DNA of 64,000 bases. Origin: Aminobacter carboxidus. Lineage in GTDB: Bacteria > Pseudomonadota > Alphaproteobacteria > Rhizobiales > Rhizobiaceae. Under the pieces are notes generated by a model. That model ran no database searches. It had not been told where the DNA came from and was given only the letters and a program-made list of their open reading frames with translations. Each line of letters opens with the position of its first letter. Position 1 is the stretch's first letter. Positions 34,855 through 46,503 of this stretch are shown one piece after another. The stretch is taken from assembly GCF_014863355.1 (NCBI RefSeq), contig NZ_JACZEP010000001.1:248001-312000 (forward strand), given 5' to 3'. The position numbers were made by a program, and so were the translations under genes.

Positions 34855-36092
34855 CGTCACGTTTCGAAATTGCGCGGCTGGGCGCGCATGGCGACGGCGT
34901 CGTCGATGCCAATGGCGGGCATATCTTCATCCCGTTCGCGCTGCCGGGCGAAACGGTGACCGCCGCGCGCGACAAGGATCGCGCCCAGCTGATTTCGGTG
35001 ATCGAGCCGTCGCCGCAGCGCATCGATGCGGCCTGCAGGCATTTCACCGAATGCGGCGGCTGTGCCATCCAGCATCTGGAAGACGGCGCTTATCGCGAGT
35101 GGAAGCGCGGGCTGGTGGCTCATGCACTGAAGGCGAGGGGCATCGACGTCCCGGTCGGCGAACTGGTTGCTTGCCCGCAGCACAGCCGCCGCCGTGCAGC
35201 CTTCACGGCACGCAACACCGAGACCGGGCTTCATCTCGGCTACAACAAGGCGTTTTCGCACACCCTCGTCGATATCGAGGAGTGCCCGGTGCTGCTGCCC
35301 TCGATCGTCGAGGCGGCCGGCATCCTGCGTCACCTTGCCGGGATCATCGCCAACACGTCGAAGCCGTTCAGGTTCCTGGTCACGGCGACCGAGGCGGGTT
35401 TTGATATCGCTGCCTCCGACTGCGGCAAGCCGACCGAGGCGATCCGCCGTGCGGCAACCGATTTCGTCATCAAATCCAGGATCGCTAGGCTTTCCATCGA
35501 CGGCGAGATCATCGTCGAGCCGGTCAAGCCAATGCTGACCTTCGGCAATGCGACGGTGACACCGCCGCCCGGCGCCTTCGTCCAGGCCGTGGCCGAGGCC
35601 GAACTGGCGATGGCAACACTCGTCGCTGGGCACATGCGCAAGGCCAAGAAGGTCGCCGACCTGTTTTCGGGCTGCGGCACCTTCGCGCTCAGGCTCGCGG
35701 CAAACTCGGAGCTTCATGCCGTGGAGGGCGATGGCCCGGCATTGGCAGCGCTTGATCGCGGCTTCCGTTTCGCCAACGGCCTAAAACGCGTCACCATCGA
35801 GCGCCGCGATCTCGACCGGCGGCCGCTGACCTTCAAGGAATTGAACGCCTTCGACGGCATCGTCTTCGACCCGCCGCGTGCCGGCGCCGAGGACCAGTGC
35901 AAGCAGATCGCCCGGTCGGATGTGCCTTATGTGGCGGCGGTGTCGTGCAATCCGGCGACGCTGGCACGCGACCTGCGCATCCTGATCGATGGTGGCTATA
36001 CGCTGAAGGCCGTCACGCCGATCGACCAGTTCCTCTGGTCGCACCATGTCGAGGCGGTGGCGCTGCTGGAAAAGCCGAAGAAGCGGCGGTAA
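34851..36092 (+). CDS. RNA 5-methyluridine methyltransferase (RlmD/TrmA-like)
   Basis: A 413-residue SAM-dependent enzyme that methylates uridine C5 in rRNA or tRNA. An N-terminal TRAM-like beta domain is followed by the [4Fe-4S] cysteines CRHFTECGGCAIQH plus CPVL near residue 145. The SAM motif is DLFSGCGTFALRLA, and the catalytic nucleophile Cys lies in AVSCNPATLARDL. Which uridine is targeted cannot be read. The ATGA overlap with tlyA implies translational coupling of two RNA methylases. Confidence 0.92.
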   Translation: MTSRFEIARLGAHGDGVVDANGGHIFIPFALPGETVTAARDKDRAQLISVIEPSPQRIDAACRHFTECGGCAIQHLEDGAYREWKRGLVAHALKARGIDVPVGELVACPQHSRRRAAFTARNTETGLHLGYNKAFSHTLVDIEECPVLLPSIVEAAGILRHLAGIIANTSKPFRFLVTATEAGFDIAASDCGKPTEAIRRAATDFVIKSRIARLSIDGEIIVEPVKPMLTFGNATVTPPPGAFVQAVAEAELAMATLVAGHMRKAKKVADLFSGCGTFALRLAANSELHAVEGDGPALAALDRGFRFANGLKRVTIERRDLDRRPLTFKELNAFDGIVFDPPRAGAEDQCKQIARSDVPYVAAVSCNPATLARDLRILIDGGYTLKAVTPIDQFLWSHHVEAVALLEKPKKRR

Positions 36093-36144
36093 TTCGGGCC
36101 GCGTTCGATCCTGCTATTTAAGGCCGACCGGCGGCGATCGGCGT

Positions 36145-36858
36145 CTATCGGCCAGCCAGAAGATGCTCGACGAATTCAGGCACGATCTCGGTGGCGCGGC
36201 CATGGATGGCCTGCTCGAAGAGGCCGCAACCTTCCGACGGTTCGAGATTGAGTTCGATCGTGCGGGCGCCGGCGTAGCGCGCCTGCTCGACGAAACCGGC
36301 GGCGGGATAGACATTGCCGCTGGTGCCGACGGAGACAAAGAGGTCGCAACTCGCCAGCGCCTCTTCGATCTCGTCCATCCGGTAGGGCATCTCGCCGAAC
36401 CAGACCACATCTGGACGCAACTGGCCGATCTCCTGGCATGACGGGCAGCGCGAGGCGCGCGACATGGCGCTGTGCCAGGGATGTCTTGAGCCGCAATGGG
36501 CGCACAAGGCCTTGTTCAGCTCACCATGCATATGGGTGAGCCGCAGCGATCCGGCCCGCTCGTGCAGGTCGTCGATGTTCTGCGTGACGAGCAGGAATTT
36601 GCCTGGGAAGGCGCGTTCGAGCCTGGCCAACGCTACGTGCGCGGCATTTGGCGCGACCTCGGCAAGGCCGCTCCGGCGCTGGTTGTAGAACTCGTGAACC
36701 AGCTCCGGGTCACGGGTGAAGCCTTCCGGCGTCGCAACGTCGCGATAGTCCACCTTTGCCCAGATGCCGTCCTTGTCGCGAAAGGTGTCGACGCCTGATT
36801 CGGCCGAGATGCCGGCGCCAGTGAGCACGACGATCGAGGTGGGACGGTATATCGACAT
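36145..36858 (-). CDS. cobB: NAD-dependent protein deacylase, sirtuin (CobB/SIRT5-like)
   Basis: A 237-residue sirtuin. NAD motif TGAGISAESGVDTFRDKDGI, FYNQRR (the Tyr and Arg that mark CobB/SIRT5-type desuccinylases), TQNIDDLHERAG, the catalytic His in THMHGELNK, and the zinc Cys pairs CAHC and CPSC are present. It removes acetyl or succinyl groups from lysines using NAD. ATG at 36858 starts MSIYRPTSIVVLTGAG; the frame is open to 36972 but overlaps tldD. It lies 23 bp downstream of tldD on the same strand. Confidence 0.94.
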   Translation of the reverse strand: MSIYRPTSIVVLTGAGISAESGVDTFRDKDGIWAKVDYRDVATPEGFTRDPELVHEFYNQRRSGLAEVAPNAAHVALARLERAFPGKFLLVTQNIDDLHERAGSLRLTHMHGELNKALCAHCGSRHPWHSAMSRASRCPSCQEIGQLRPDVVWFGEMPYRMDEIEEALASCDLFVSVGTSGNVYPAAGFVEQARYAGARTIELNLEPSEGCGLFEQAIHGRATEIVPEFVEHLLAGR

Positions 36859-36881
36859 TCGTTTGACGGTGACTGCCAGTC

Positions 36882-38294
36882 CTAGACCCGCGTGCCGCCG
36901 ACCGTCATCTGGTTCATCCTGAGATGTGGCTGCCCGACGCCGACCGGCACGCCCTGACCTGCCTTGCCGCACATGCCGATGCCGGTGTCGAGCTTCATGT
37001 CGTTGCCGACCATGCTGACGCGATGCATCGCATCGGGGCCGTTGCCGATCAGCATCGCGCCCTTGATCGGCTGGGTCACCTTGCCGTCCTCGATCATGTA
37101 GGCCTCCGTGCAGCCGAACACGAACTTGCCCGAGGTGATGTCGACCTGGCCGCCGCCGAAGGACACGGCATAAATGCCGTTCTTGACCGAGGCGATGATC
37201 TCTTCCGGCGTCTTGTCGCCCGAGGTCATGTAGGTGTTGGTCATGCGCGGCATCGGCTGGTGCGCGTAGGATTCGCGGCGGCCGTTGCCGGTCGCCTTCA
37301 TGCCCATCAGGCGCGCGTTCTGGCGGTCCTGCATGTAGCCGACAAGCTTGCCGCCCTCGATCAGCACGTTGCGGGCGCTGGGCGTGCCTTCGTCGTCGAC
37401 GGTGATCGAGCCGCGGCGCTCGGCGATGGTGCCGTCATCGACGACGGTGACGCCCTTGGCGGCGACCTGCTGGCCGAGCAGGCCAGCGAAGGCCGATGTC
37501 TTCTTGCGGTTGAAGTCGCCTTCGAGGCCGTGGCCGACGGCTTCATGCAGCATCACGCCCGGCCAGCCGGAAGACAGCACGATGTCGAAGGTGCCGGCAG
37601 GGGCGGGGATGGCTTCGAGATTGACCAGTGCCTGGCGCAATGCCTCGGTCGCGGCATTCTTCCAGCTCTCGTCGGTCAGGAACTCGTCAAAGCTCTTGCG
37701 GCCGCCGGCACCGTAGGAGCCGCTTTCCTGGCGGTCGCCGTCGCCGACGATCACCGAGACGTTCATGCGCACCAGCGGACGGATGTCGCGCACGACCTGG
37801 CCGTCGCCGCGCAGGATCTCGACATGCTGCCACGACGAGGCGAGCGATGCCGTCACCTGGCGGACGCGCGGGTCCTTGTCACGCAGCCATGCGTCGATTT
37901 CCTGCAGCAGCTTGGCCTTGGCCTCGAACGAGGGCGACGAGATCGGGTTCTCTTCGCCATAAAGATGCGTGTTGGTGCGGGCAGGGGCGGCAGCGAGCGT
38001 GCCGGAATATCCGCCCTTGACGGCCGAGACAGCATCGGAGGCGCGCAGCAATGCCTGTTCCGACAGGTCGCTCGAATGGGCATAGCCGGTCGCTTCGCCG
38101 GCAACGGCGCGCAGGCCAAAACCCTGGTCGGTGTTGAAGCTCGCGGTCTTCAGCCGACCGTTGTCGAACATCAGCGCTTCGCCCTCGCGATATTCGAGGA
38201 AGAGCTCGCCATCGTCGGCGCCCTCGATCGTCCCGGCGACGATCTTGCGCACGCGGTCTTCGGTGATGTCGAACTGGCTGAGAAGGCTGGTCAT
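36882..38294 (-). CDS. tldD: Metalloprotease TldD
   Basis: A 470-residue peptidase that with TldE (PmbA) degrades unfolded peptides and processes modified peptides such as microcins and CcdA. The zinc motif HEAVGHGLEGD is visible near residue 260, with the downstream Cys region FVFGCTEAYMIEDGKVTQPI and MVGNDMKLDTGIGMCGK. ATG at 38294 (MTSLLSQFD) is chosen over ATG at 38330. TldE is not in this window. The sirtuin gene follows closely. Confidence 0.95.
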   Translation of the reverse strand: MTSLLSQFDITEDRVRKIVAGTIEGADDGELFLEYREGEALMFDNGRLKTASFNTDQGFGLRAVAGEATGYAHSSDLSEQALLRASDAVSAVKGGYSGTLAAAPARTNTHLYGEENPISSPSFEAKAKLLQEIDAWLRDKDPRVRQVTASLASSWQHVEILRGDGQVVRDIRPLVRMNVSVIVGDGDRQESGSYGAGGRKSFDEFLTDESWKNAATEALRQALVNLEAIPAPAGTFDIVLSSGWPGVMLHEAVGHGLEGDFNRKKTSAFAGLLGQQVAAKGVTVVDDGTIAERRGSITVDDEGTPSARNVLIEGGKLVGYMQDRQNARLMGMKATGNGRRESYAHQPMPRMTNTYMTSGDKTPEEIIASVKNGIYAVSFGGGQVDITSGKFVFGCTEAYMIEDGKVTQPIKGAMLIGNGPDAMHRVSMVGNDMKLDTGIGMCGKAGQGVPVGVGQPHLRMNQMTVGGTRV

Positions 38295-38381
38295 GGCGCG
38301 TCGCCTCATATGCAAGGTGAATATGTTCACCCCGATGTAGGCGACGCGAAGCCTCCGGACAATGTCTCCGGCGTCGAAGCC

Positions 38382-38894
38382 TTACGGCAGCGCGGCGAAA
38401 CCTTCACCGAAGCCGTTGAGGTCGACCGGGATGCCGATGCCTTCCTCGGGCGTCTGGAAGACGATGAAGGTCGCCGATTTGCCCGATTTCAGCGTGTCGA
38501 GCAGCGTCTTGTCGAGGATCACCTCGGCGTAGCAGCCGTCCTGGAAGCAGCGCACGAAGTAGGCGCGTCCGATGTCCTTCTGGTCGACATTGAGGCCAAG
38601 GCCGTTAGGGAGCAGCACGCCGAGCGGCGCCAGCACGCGCAGGATCTCGGCCTTGTTGTCGGCGGTACGCAGGATGACCACCGAAAGCCCCATCTCAGGG
38701 CGGTCCTCGGCGATGACGTTCTGCATCATCACGCATTGTTCGTTGGTGGCGCCCGCAGGCGTGTCGCAGATGATCGACCATGCGCCATGGGTGGACTTGA
38801 CCGTGCCGCTCTGCTGCGCGCCGGCTTGCATGGGAACCACGCAGGCGGCGGCGACAAGCATCTTCGCCACGGTTTTCAAAAGCCCAGACTTCAT
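38382..38894 (-). CDS. Invasion-associated locus B (IalB) family protein
   Basis: A 170-residue secreted protein; MKSGLLKTVAKMLVAAACVV plus PMQAGAQQ is a signal peptide. The mature part fits the IalB family (KSTHGAWSIICDTPAGATNE, QCVMMQNVIAEDR, two Cys pairs including RCFQDGCYAEVILD, and FIVFQTPEEGIGIPVDLNGF). In Bartonella IalB aids erythrocyte invasion; in soil rhizobia the role is unknown. ATG at 38894 has GGAG upstream. The MAKAP start at 38969 is rejected because it hides the signal peptide. Confidence 0.88.
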   Translation of the reverse strand: MKSGLLKTVAKMLVAAACVVPMQAGAQQSGTVKSTHGAWSIICDTPAGATNEQCVMMQNVIAEDRPEMGLSVVILRTADNKAEILRVLAPLGVLLPNGLGLNVDQKDIGRAYFVRCFQDGCYAEVILDKTLLDTLKSGKSATFIVFQTPEEGIGIPVDLNGFGEGFAALP

Positions 38895-39276
38895 GACGGC
38901 TCCATTGCGAATCACGACAATTTCGGTCGTGGAGGCAGCAAGTAAATAACAAGACGGCGCCTTCGCCATCCTGCAATATCAGGTTTTCCAGACATTCGAA
39001 GCCAATTTGGCCCGAATTGCGACGCCTTTTGAGGGCATAGCAGCGCAAGCAGGGCGGTTGCCCTTCCGCCTGCGCGTTCTTCACCTAGCGCCAAACGCGT
39101 CGCGGCGCCAGCCTCTGCGCCTGCGCGCAAAAATGCCGCACGGGTTAAGCCTCTGCTTCCTTGCGGTTATAAAGAGAGTATGGTTTGAACCTCCGAACGT
39201 CTCTGGGATTCCCGTCCCGGAGCGGCACGATGTCCTTGCGGCTACGCCCGCATGGAAATGGGAGATACAGAGGGCG
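38895..39276. other. Long intergenic leader between ialB and ctaC
   Basis: These 382 bp between the divergent ialB and ctaC genes hold no convincing gene; an ORF open from 39007 is just an N-terminal extension of ctaC without a signal peptide. A TATAAA at 39169-39174 could be a -10 element for the oxidase operon, with no good -35. A loose GGGATTCCCGTCCC stem-like run follows at 39208-39221. The ialB promoter must also lie here. I see no repeat of the palindromic family. Confidence 0.6.
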
Positions 39277-41830
<2,554 letters not shown>

Positions 41831-41846
41831 GGCACTGACTGAACTA

Positions 41847-41875
41847 CGAAGCCGCCGGCCTGACCGGCGGCTTCG
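41847..41875 (+). terminator. Strong hairpin between ctaD and ctaB
   Basis: Perfect 12-bp arms CGAAGCCGCCGG and CCGGCGGCTTCG with loop CCTGA, but no T tract. It starts 17 bp after the ctaD stop. Since ctaB to ctaE follow on the same strand, it may attenuate transcription or protect the 3' end of ctaCD mRNA rather than end all transcription. Confidence 0.55.
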
Positions 41876-41905
41876 GCCAAACGGAACGACTGGACGTAAG
41901 TACGC

Positions 41906-42847
41906 ATGGCCCTTGTCCACAACCGGTTTGACGATCAAACCATCCGCATGTCGGAAGCGACGGCGGGCGATTTCTTCGCCCTGCTGAAGCCGCGCGTCAT
42001 GTCGCTGGTGGTCTTCACCGCCTTTGTCGGCATGGTTGCCGCCCCTGTTACCATCAACCCGTTCCTCGCTGTGGTTGCGATCCTTGCGATCGCCATCGGT
42101 GCGGGTGCATCGGGTGCGCTCAACATGTGGTATGACGCCGACATCGATGCCGTCATGACCCGTACGGCCAGCCGCCCGGTGCCGTCAGGCAAGGTGACGC
42201 CGCATGAGGCGCTGACCTTCGGCCTCGTGCTCTCCGCCCTTTCGGTGATGACGCTCGGCGTCCTCGTCAACTGGCTGTCGGCAGCACTACTTGCCTTCAC
42301 CATTTTCTTTTACGCCGTCATCTACACGATGTGGCTCAAGCGCTGGACGCCGCAGAACATCGTTATCGGTGGCGCGGCCGGGGCGCTGCCGCCGATGATC
42401 GGCTGGGCCGCCGTGACCGGCTCGGTCAGCTTCGAGAGCGTCGTGCTCTTCCTCATAACGTTCCTGTGGACGCCGCCCCACTTCTGGGCACTTGCGCTGT
42501 TCAAGTCGCAGGACTACGAGCGCGCCGGCATTCCGATGATGCCGAACGTCGCCGGCGAAGCTTCGACGCGGCGCCAGATCTTTGCCTATTCGCTGCTGCT
42601 CGCGCCTGTTGGCGTGGCGCCCTGGCTGCTCGGCTACACCACCATCGGCTATGGCGTGGTTTCGCTGGCGCTCGGCATCGGCTTCGTCTGGTATGCCTGG
42701 AAGGTTCTCCAGATGCCCGACAGCGACCGCGTGATGAAGCCTGCCAAGCAGCTCTTCGCCTATTCGCTGCTTTATCTGTTCGTGATCTTTGCGGCTTACC
42801 TGGCCGACAGCGTCATCGAGCGTGTCTTTGCGCTTGGAGGTGCATGA
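41906..42847 (+). CDS. ctaB: Protoheme IX farnesyltransferase (heme O synthase)
   Basis: A UbiA-superfamily membrane enzyme that farnesylates heme b to heme o, the precursor of heme a for CtaD. The 313-residue sequence has about nine helices and the motifs [40 protein letters not shown] and [20 protein letters not shown]. It ends overlapping the next small gene by its stop codon. Confidence 0.97.
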   Translation: MALVHNRFDDQTIRMSEATAGDFFALLKPRVMSLVVFTAFVGMVAAPVTINPFLAVVAILAIAIGAGASGALNMWYDADIDAVMTRTASRPVPSGKVTPHEALTFGLVLSALSVMTLGVLVNWLSAALLAFTIFFYAVIYTMWLKRWTPQNIVIGGAAGALPPMIGWAAVTGSVSFESVVLFLITFLWTPPHFWALALFKSQDYERAGIPMMPNVAGEASTRRQIFAYSLLLAPVGVAPWLLGYTTIGYGVVSLALGIGFVWYAWKVLQMPDSDRVMKPAKQLFAYSLLYLFVIFAAYLADSVIERVFALGGA

Positions 42848-43005
42848 TGTCGGACAAGGATCTGGTGACGCTGACCGAAAAGCAGAAAAAGGCGCGTCGC
42901 AGCCGCAACGTCGCCATCGGCCTGGCCCTGGCGGCGCTGGTCATCATCTTCTATCTCGCGACGATCGCGAAGTTCGGCCCCGGCATCCTGGATCGGCCGC
43001 TATGA
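42847..43005 (+). CDS. CoxF-like small membrane protein of the oxidase cluster
   Basis: A 52-residue single-helix protein: [20 protein letters not shown], then a hydrophobic helix [20 protein letters not shown], then a short tail. GGAGG ends 6 nt before ATG 42847; an ATG at 42844 overlaps the ctaB stop. Position between ctaB and ctaG matches CoxF/oxidase accessory ORFs in other alphaproteobacteria. Function is presumed in oxidase assembly but unproven. Its stop overlaps the ctaG start. Confidence 0.85.
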   Translation: MSDKDLVTLTEKQKKARRSRNVAIGLALAALVIIFYLATIAKFGPGILDRPL

Positions 43006-43646
43006 GCAATGGTGTGACCAACCACAAGCAGGCTGCCGACCCCAGGAAGCAGAGCTCCAACCGGATGGTTGCGGGCATGTGCGTCGCCTTTGTCGGTGGC
43101 ATGGTCGGCATGGCCTACGCCGCGGTGCCGCTCTACGCCATGTTCTGCCAGATCACCGGCTATGGCGGCACGACGCAGCGCGTCGAGCAATATTCCGACA
43201 AGATCCTCGATCGCGAAATCACCGTGCGCTTCGACGCCAATGTGTCGGGTGGCCTGCCGTGGGACTTCAAGCCCGTGGCCCGCGACGTCCAGATCAAGAT
43301 CGGCGAGACGAAGCAGATCCACTATACGGCGACGAACGTCTTCGACAACCCGACCCAGGGCCGTGCGACGTTCAACGTCACACCGGAGATTGCCGGCGCC
43401 TACTTCAACAAGGTCGAGTGCTTCTGCTTCACCGACACGACACTGAAGCCGGGCGAAACGCTCGACATGCCGGTGGTGTTCTTCGTCGATCCGGAAATCG
43501 TCAACGTGCCTGAAATGAAGGACGTCAAGACGATCACGCTGTCTTATACCTTCTTCCCCATTGCCGGGGAAAAGCCTGTTGCTGTCGCGCCCAAGGGTGA
43601 CGGCGAAGCGAAAAATGTTAATTCCGACGGAAAAGCCGGGGGCTGA
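43002..43646 (+). CDS. ctaG: Cytochrome c oxidase assembly protein CtaG (Cox11-type)
   Basis: A copper chaperone that loads CuB in subunit I. It has one N-terminal membrane helix ([20 protein letters not shown]) followed by a periplasmic beta domain. The conserved [18 protein letters not shown] and the copper motif [15 protein letters not shown] (C-F-C) are present. It overlaps the upstream small gene by 4 bp and ctaE starts 1 bp later, showing a coupled operon. Confidence 0.96.
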   Translation: MSNGVTNHKQAADPRKQSSNRMVAGMCVAFVGGMVGMAYAAVPLYAMFCQITGYGGTTQRVEQYSDKILDREITVRFDANVSGGLPWDFKPVARDVQIKIGETKQIHYTATNVFDNPTQGRATFNVTPEIAGAYFNKVECFCFTDTTLKPGETLDMPVVFFVDPEIVNVPEMKDVKTITLSYTFFPIAGEKPVAVAPKGDGEAKNVNSDGKAGG

Positions 43647-43647
43647 T

Positions 43648-44538
43648 ATGGCAGACGCGCACGCGAAACCACAACACGACTATCACATCATCGATCCCAG
43701 CCCGTGGCCGTTCCTTGCCTCGATGGGCGCGCTGATCATGGCTTTCGGCGGCGTCGCCTGGATGCAGCACCTCAAGGGCGGCAGCTTCCCGGTCTTCGGC
43801 TACAACATGGCCGACGCCAACTACTGGATCTTCCTGATCGGCCTGCTGATCGTTCTCTACACCATGTTCGGCTGGTGGTCGGATACGATCAAGGAAGGCA
43901 ACGAGGGTCATCATACCCGCGTCGTCTCCCTGCACCTGCGCTACGGCATGATCATGTTCATCGCCTCCGAGGTGATGTTCTTTGTTGCCTGGTTCTGGGC
44001 CTTCTTTGACGCGGCACTGTTTCCGAACGAAGTGCACCAGGTGATGCGCGCCGAGTTTACCGGCGGTGTCTGGCCTCCGAAGGGCATCGAGATCCTCGAT
44101 CCTTTCCACTTGCCGCTCTACAACACGATCATCCTGCTGCTCTCGGGCACGGCGGTGACCTGGGCGCACCACGCCCTGCTGCACAACGACCGCAAGGGCC
44201 TGATCAACGGCCTCGCACTGACGGTGGGCCTCGGCATCCTGTTCTCGTTCGTGCAGGCCTACGAGTACATCCACGCTCCGTTCGCCTTCAAGGACTCGAT
44301 CTACGGCGCGACCTTCTTCATGGCGACGGGCTTCCACGGCTTCCACGTCATCGTCGGCACGATCTTCCTGCTGGTGTGCCTGTTCCGCGCCATGGCCGGC
44401 GGCTTCACGCCCAAGCAGCATTTCGGCTTCGAGGCGGCTGCCTGGTATTGGCACTTCGTCGACGTGGTGTGGCTGTTCCTGTTCACCGCGATCTACATCT
44501 GGGGTTCGGTAGGCGGCACCATCGCTGCTGGCCACTGA
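43648..44538 (+). CDS. ctaE: Cytochrome c oxidase subunit III
   Basis: A 296-residue membrane subunit with seven helices that stabilises the oxidase and its proton uptake. Family marks: [20 protein letters not shown] at the N-terminus, [55 protein letters not shown] and [20 protein letters not shown]. It closes the ctaC-ctaE block and is followed by a strong terminator. Confidence 0.97.
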   Translation: MADAHAKPQHDYHIIDPSPWPFLASMGALIMAFGGVAWMQHLKGGSFPVFGYNMADANYWIFLIGLLIVLYTMFGWWSDTIKEGNEGHHTRVVSLHLRYGMIMFIASEVMFFVAWFWAFFDAALFPNEVHQVMRAEFTGGVWPPKGIEILDPFHLPLYNTIILLLSGTAVTWAHHALLHNDRKGLINGLALTVGLGILFSFVQAYEYIHAPFAFKDSIYGATFFMATGFHGFHVIVGTIFLLVCLFRAMAGGFTPKQHFGFEAAAWYWHFVDVVWLFLFTAIYIWGSVGGTIAAGH

Positions 44539-44557
44539 CCGATCCGGTTGCTGATGC

Positions 44558-44593
44558 AAGGCGGTCGCGGCAACGCGACCGCCTTCTCTTTTT
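44558..44593 (+). terminator. Rho-independent terminator after ctaE
   Basis: Perfect 12-bp arms AAGGCGGTCGCG and CGCGACCGCCTT with loop GCAA, followed by CTCTTTTT. It is the best terminator in the window and should end the oxidase transcript. Confidence 0.9.
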
Positions 44594-44621
44594 GGGCGCT
44601 TTCTTGCAGCAAGCCTGCACC

Positions 44622-45213
44622 ATGCAGACCAGTCGCTTCGTTGTTCCGATTCTTGCGATTCTCTCTTCCGCCGGTGGCGTGCGCGCCGAACCCGTCGACC
44701 TCGTGCGGGTCGACAAGTCGGAGCGCCGCCTGGAACTGCTCTTCGGCGACAAGGTGGTTCGCAGCTACGCCATGGCGCTGGGAGCGAACCCGGTGGGGCA
44801 CAAAGGCAGGGAAGGCGACGAGCGCACGCCCGAAGGCCGCTACGTGCTCGATTGGCGCCATCCTGAAAGCGGCTACTACAGGTCGGTCCACATCTCCTAT
44901 CCCAATGCCGATGATGTCGCTGCGGCAAAGAGGGCAGGTGTCGAACCGGGCGGAATGATTATGATCCACGGTCAGCCCGGTGCATGACTTCCGAAAATCG
45001 AATTCGATTTTCGGAAGTCATGCACCGATTCAGAATGCTACAGCGTCCTTTGCGCGTCCAAAGGACGCGCGGCGCTGTAGTGGATACGGCTGGTGGTCCT
45101 GGCTGATGCAGATGTTCGACTGGACGAACGGCTGCATCGCCGTTACCGACGAGAACATGGCGGAGATCTGGAAGATGGTCGCAAACGGCACTCCCATCGA
45201 GATAAATCCATGA
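44622..45213 (+). pseudogene. L,D-transpeptidase (YkuD) gene split by a palindromic repeat
   Basis: The 5' part (44622-44987, 121 aa) has a signal peptide (MQTSRFVVPILAILSSAGGV) and the YkuD core: LVRVDKSERRLELLFGDKVV, DERTPEGRYVLDWRHPESGY and the catalytic His in MIMIHGQP. It then enters a palindromic element and stops. The 3' part, in another frame (45082-45213), resumes with GYGWWSWLMQMFDWTNGCIA, carrying the catalytic Cys. The insert between codons Pro and Gly is ~103 bp, not a multiple of three. The catalytic His and Cys are thus on separate ORFs, so the enzyme that would cross-link peptidoglycan is probably lost. Confidence 0.85.
44978..45080 (+). repeat. Two-stem palindromic repeat, copy 2, inside the L,D-transpeptidase gene
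   Basis: The first part is a perfect 50-bp palindrome centred on GAATTC (44978-45027; arms begin CGGTGCATGACTTCCG). The second part is a stem with outer arms CTACAGCG/CGCTGTAG (45038-45080) and inner arms TCCTTTG/CAAAGGA. It interrupts an otherwise recognisable gene, so it was inserted recently enough that both flanks are still readable. It also supplies a GTG (44980) that opens the second fragment. Confidence 0.9.
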
Positions 45214-45596
45214 GCGATGACCAGGCGATCTGGCCGCCGGTCGAGCCGATCGCGGCCGGACTGAAGGGGCGCTGTCCGCGCTGTGGCGAAGGCAGGCTGT
45301 TTTGCAACTTCCTGTCTGTCGGCAAGCAGTGCGGCGTCTGCCGGCTCGACTATTCCTTTGCCGACGCCGGTGACGGCCCGGCGGTGTTCGTCATCCTGAT
45401 CATCGGCTTTGTCGTGGTCGGGCTTGCGCTATGGCTCGAGGTCAATTTCGGGCCTCCGCTGTGGCTCCATCTGTTGTTGTGGATTCCGTTGACCGTGGTT
45501 CTCAGCCTCGGCTCGCTGCGCCTCATCAAGGGCGTTCTGATAACGCTGCAGTACCGCAACAAGGCAGCCGAAGGGCGTTTGGACAAGGGCGAATGA
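45210..45596 (+). CDS. DUF983 family membrane protein
   Basis: A 128-residue protein with a zinc-ribbon-like N-terminus (LKGRCPRCGEGRLF, then CGVCRLDY) and two hydrophobic helices (AVFVILIIGFVVVGLALWLE and LWLHLLLWIPLTVVLSLGS). DUF983 genes regularly sit beside cytochrome oxidase and SURF1 genes in alphaproteobacteria, so an oxidase-assembly role is inferred. Its ATG overlaps the stop of the broken L,D-transpeptidase, and its stop overlaps the next start. Confidence 0.9.
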   Translation: MSDDQAIWPPVEPIAAGLKGRCPRCGEGRLFCNFLSVGKQCGVCRLDYSFADAGDGPAVFVILIIGFVVVGLALWLEVNFGPPLWLHLLLWIPLTVVLSLGSLRLIKGVLITLQYRNKAAEGRLDKGE

Positions 45597-46348
45597 TCCA
45601 GGAAAAGACCATGACGGCCCCGGCGCGCCGTTCCGGCCAATTGTTGATGCTCGTGCTCGGCACCATTGCCTTTGCGCTGCTGATTGCGCTTGGCAGCTGG
45701 CAGGTCCAGCGTCTCTACTGGAAAGAGGAACTGGTCGCCCAGATCGCCGAGCGCACGAAGTCCCAGCCGTTGCCCCTGGCGGAAATGGAAGTGAAGTACC
45801 GCGCCACCGGCGATGTCGACTATTGGCCGGTCACGCTGTCGGGCACGTTCGTACATGCAGGCGAACGCCACTTCCTGGCGACATGGGAAGGCCAGTCGGG
45901 CTTCTACGTCTATACGCCGCTGAAGCTGGACGACGGCCGCTTCGCGCTGGTGAACCGCGGCTTCGTTCCCTACGATCTCAAGGACGCTGCCAAGCGGCCG
46001 GCCAGCCAGATAGCGGGGCCGGTCAGCATCGTCGGGCTGGCCCGCAATCCACTGGAGGGCAAGCCGGGCTCGCTGGTGCCCGACAACGACCTGGTCAAGA
46101 ACGTCTTCTACTGGAAGGACCGGGATGCCATGGCGGCAAGTGCGGGGCTGCCTGCGGGTGCTGCCGTGCTGCCGTTCTTCATCGATGCCGACAAGACGCC
46201 AAATCCCGGTGGCCTGCCGGTCGGTGGCGTGACCATGGTCGACATGCCCAACAACCACCTGCAATACGCGGTGACATGGTATGGCCTCGCGGCAGCACTG
46301 CTGGGTGTCATGGGCGTATGGCTGCTGCGCCGGCCCGAAGGCAAATGA
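45593..46348 (+). CDS. SURF1 family cytochrome oxidase assembly protein
   Basis: A ~251-residue protein with membrane helices at each end (LLMLVLGTIAFALLIALGSW and YGLAAALLGVMGVWLLRRP) and a central periplasmic domain. Family marks are GSWQVQRLYWKEELVAQI and FALVNRGFVPYD. SURF1 helps insert heme a into subunit I. ATG at 45593 overlaps the DUF983 stop; ATG at 45611 with AGGA upstream is an equally reasonable start. Confidence 0.93.
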   Translation: MIQEKTMTAPARRSGQLLMLVLGTIAFALLIALGSWQVQRLYWKEELVAQIAERTKSQPLPLAEMEVKYRATGDVDYWPVTLSGTFVHAGERHFLATWEGQSGFYVYTPLKLDDGRFALVNRGFVPYDLKDAAKRPASQIAGPVSIVGLARNPLEGKPGSLVPDNDLVKNVFYWKDRDAMAASAGLPAGAAVLPFFIDADKTPNPGGLPVGGVTMVDMPNNHLQYAVTWYGLAAALLGVMGVWLLRRPEGK

Positions 46349-46354
46349 CTGCCC

Positions 46355-46441
46355 GTGCATGATCCCGGAATTCGGGATCATGCACAATTTCAGAGTGCTA
46401 CAGCGTCCTTTGCGCGTCAAAGAAGACGCGCGGCGCTGTAG
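46355..46441 (+). repeat. Two-stem palindromic repeat, copy 3, between SURF1 and ispH
   Basis: The first stem has 13-bp arms GTGCATGATCCCG and CGGGATCATGCAC (46355-46385, loop GAATT); the second has arms CTACAGCG/CGCTGTAG (46398-46441). The second half is almost identical to copy 2, including GCGTCCTTTGCGCGTC. It starts 6 bp after the SURF1 stop and disrupts nothing obvious. Confidence 0.88.
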
Positions 46442-46503
46442 CCTCCCTTGACAGCAAGGGGGCACAGACATCATTTCGGCACCTGAACGAAGAAGCGGAT
46501 TAG

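Noticed and set aside
36924-38945. 673-codon plus-strand ORF antisense to tldD and ialB
   Set aside because: Shadow frame of GC-rich genes. The minus strand encodes clear TldD with HEAVGHGLEGD; the plus-strand translation is Arg/His/Ala-rich with no family match.
39007-39276. N-terminal extension of ctaC from 39007
   Set aside because: The extension is unlike the family and would bury the signal peptide that begins at 39277.
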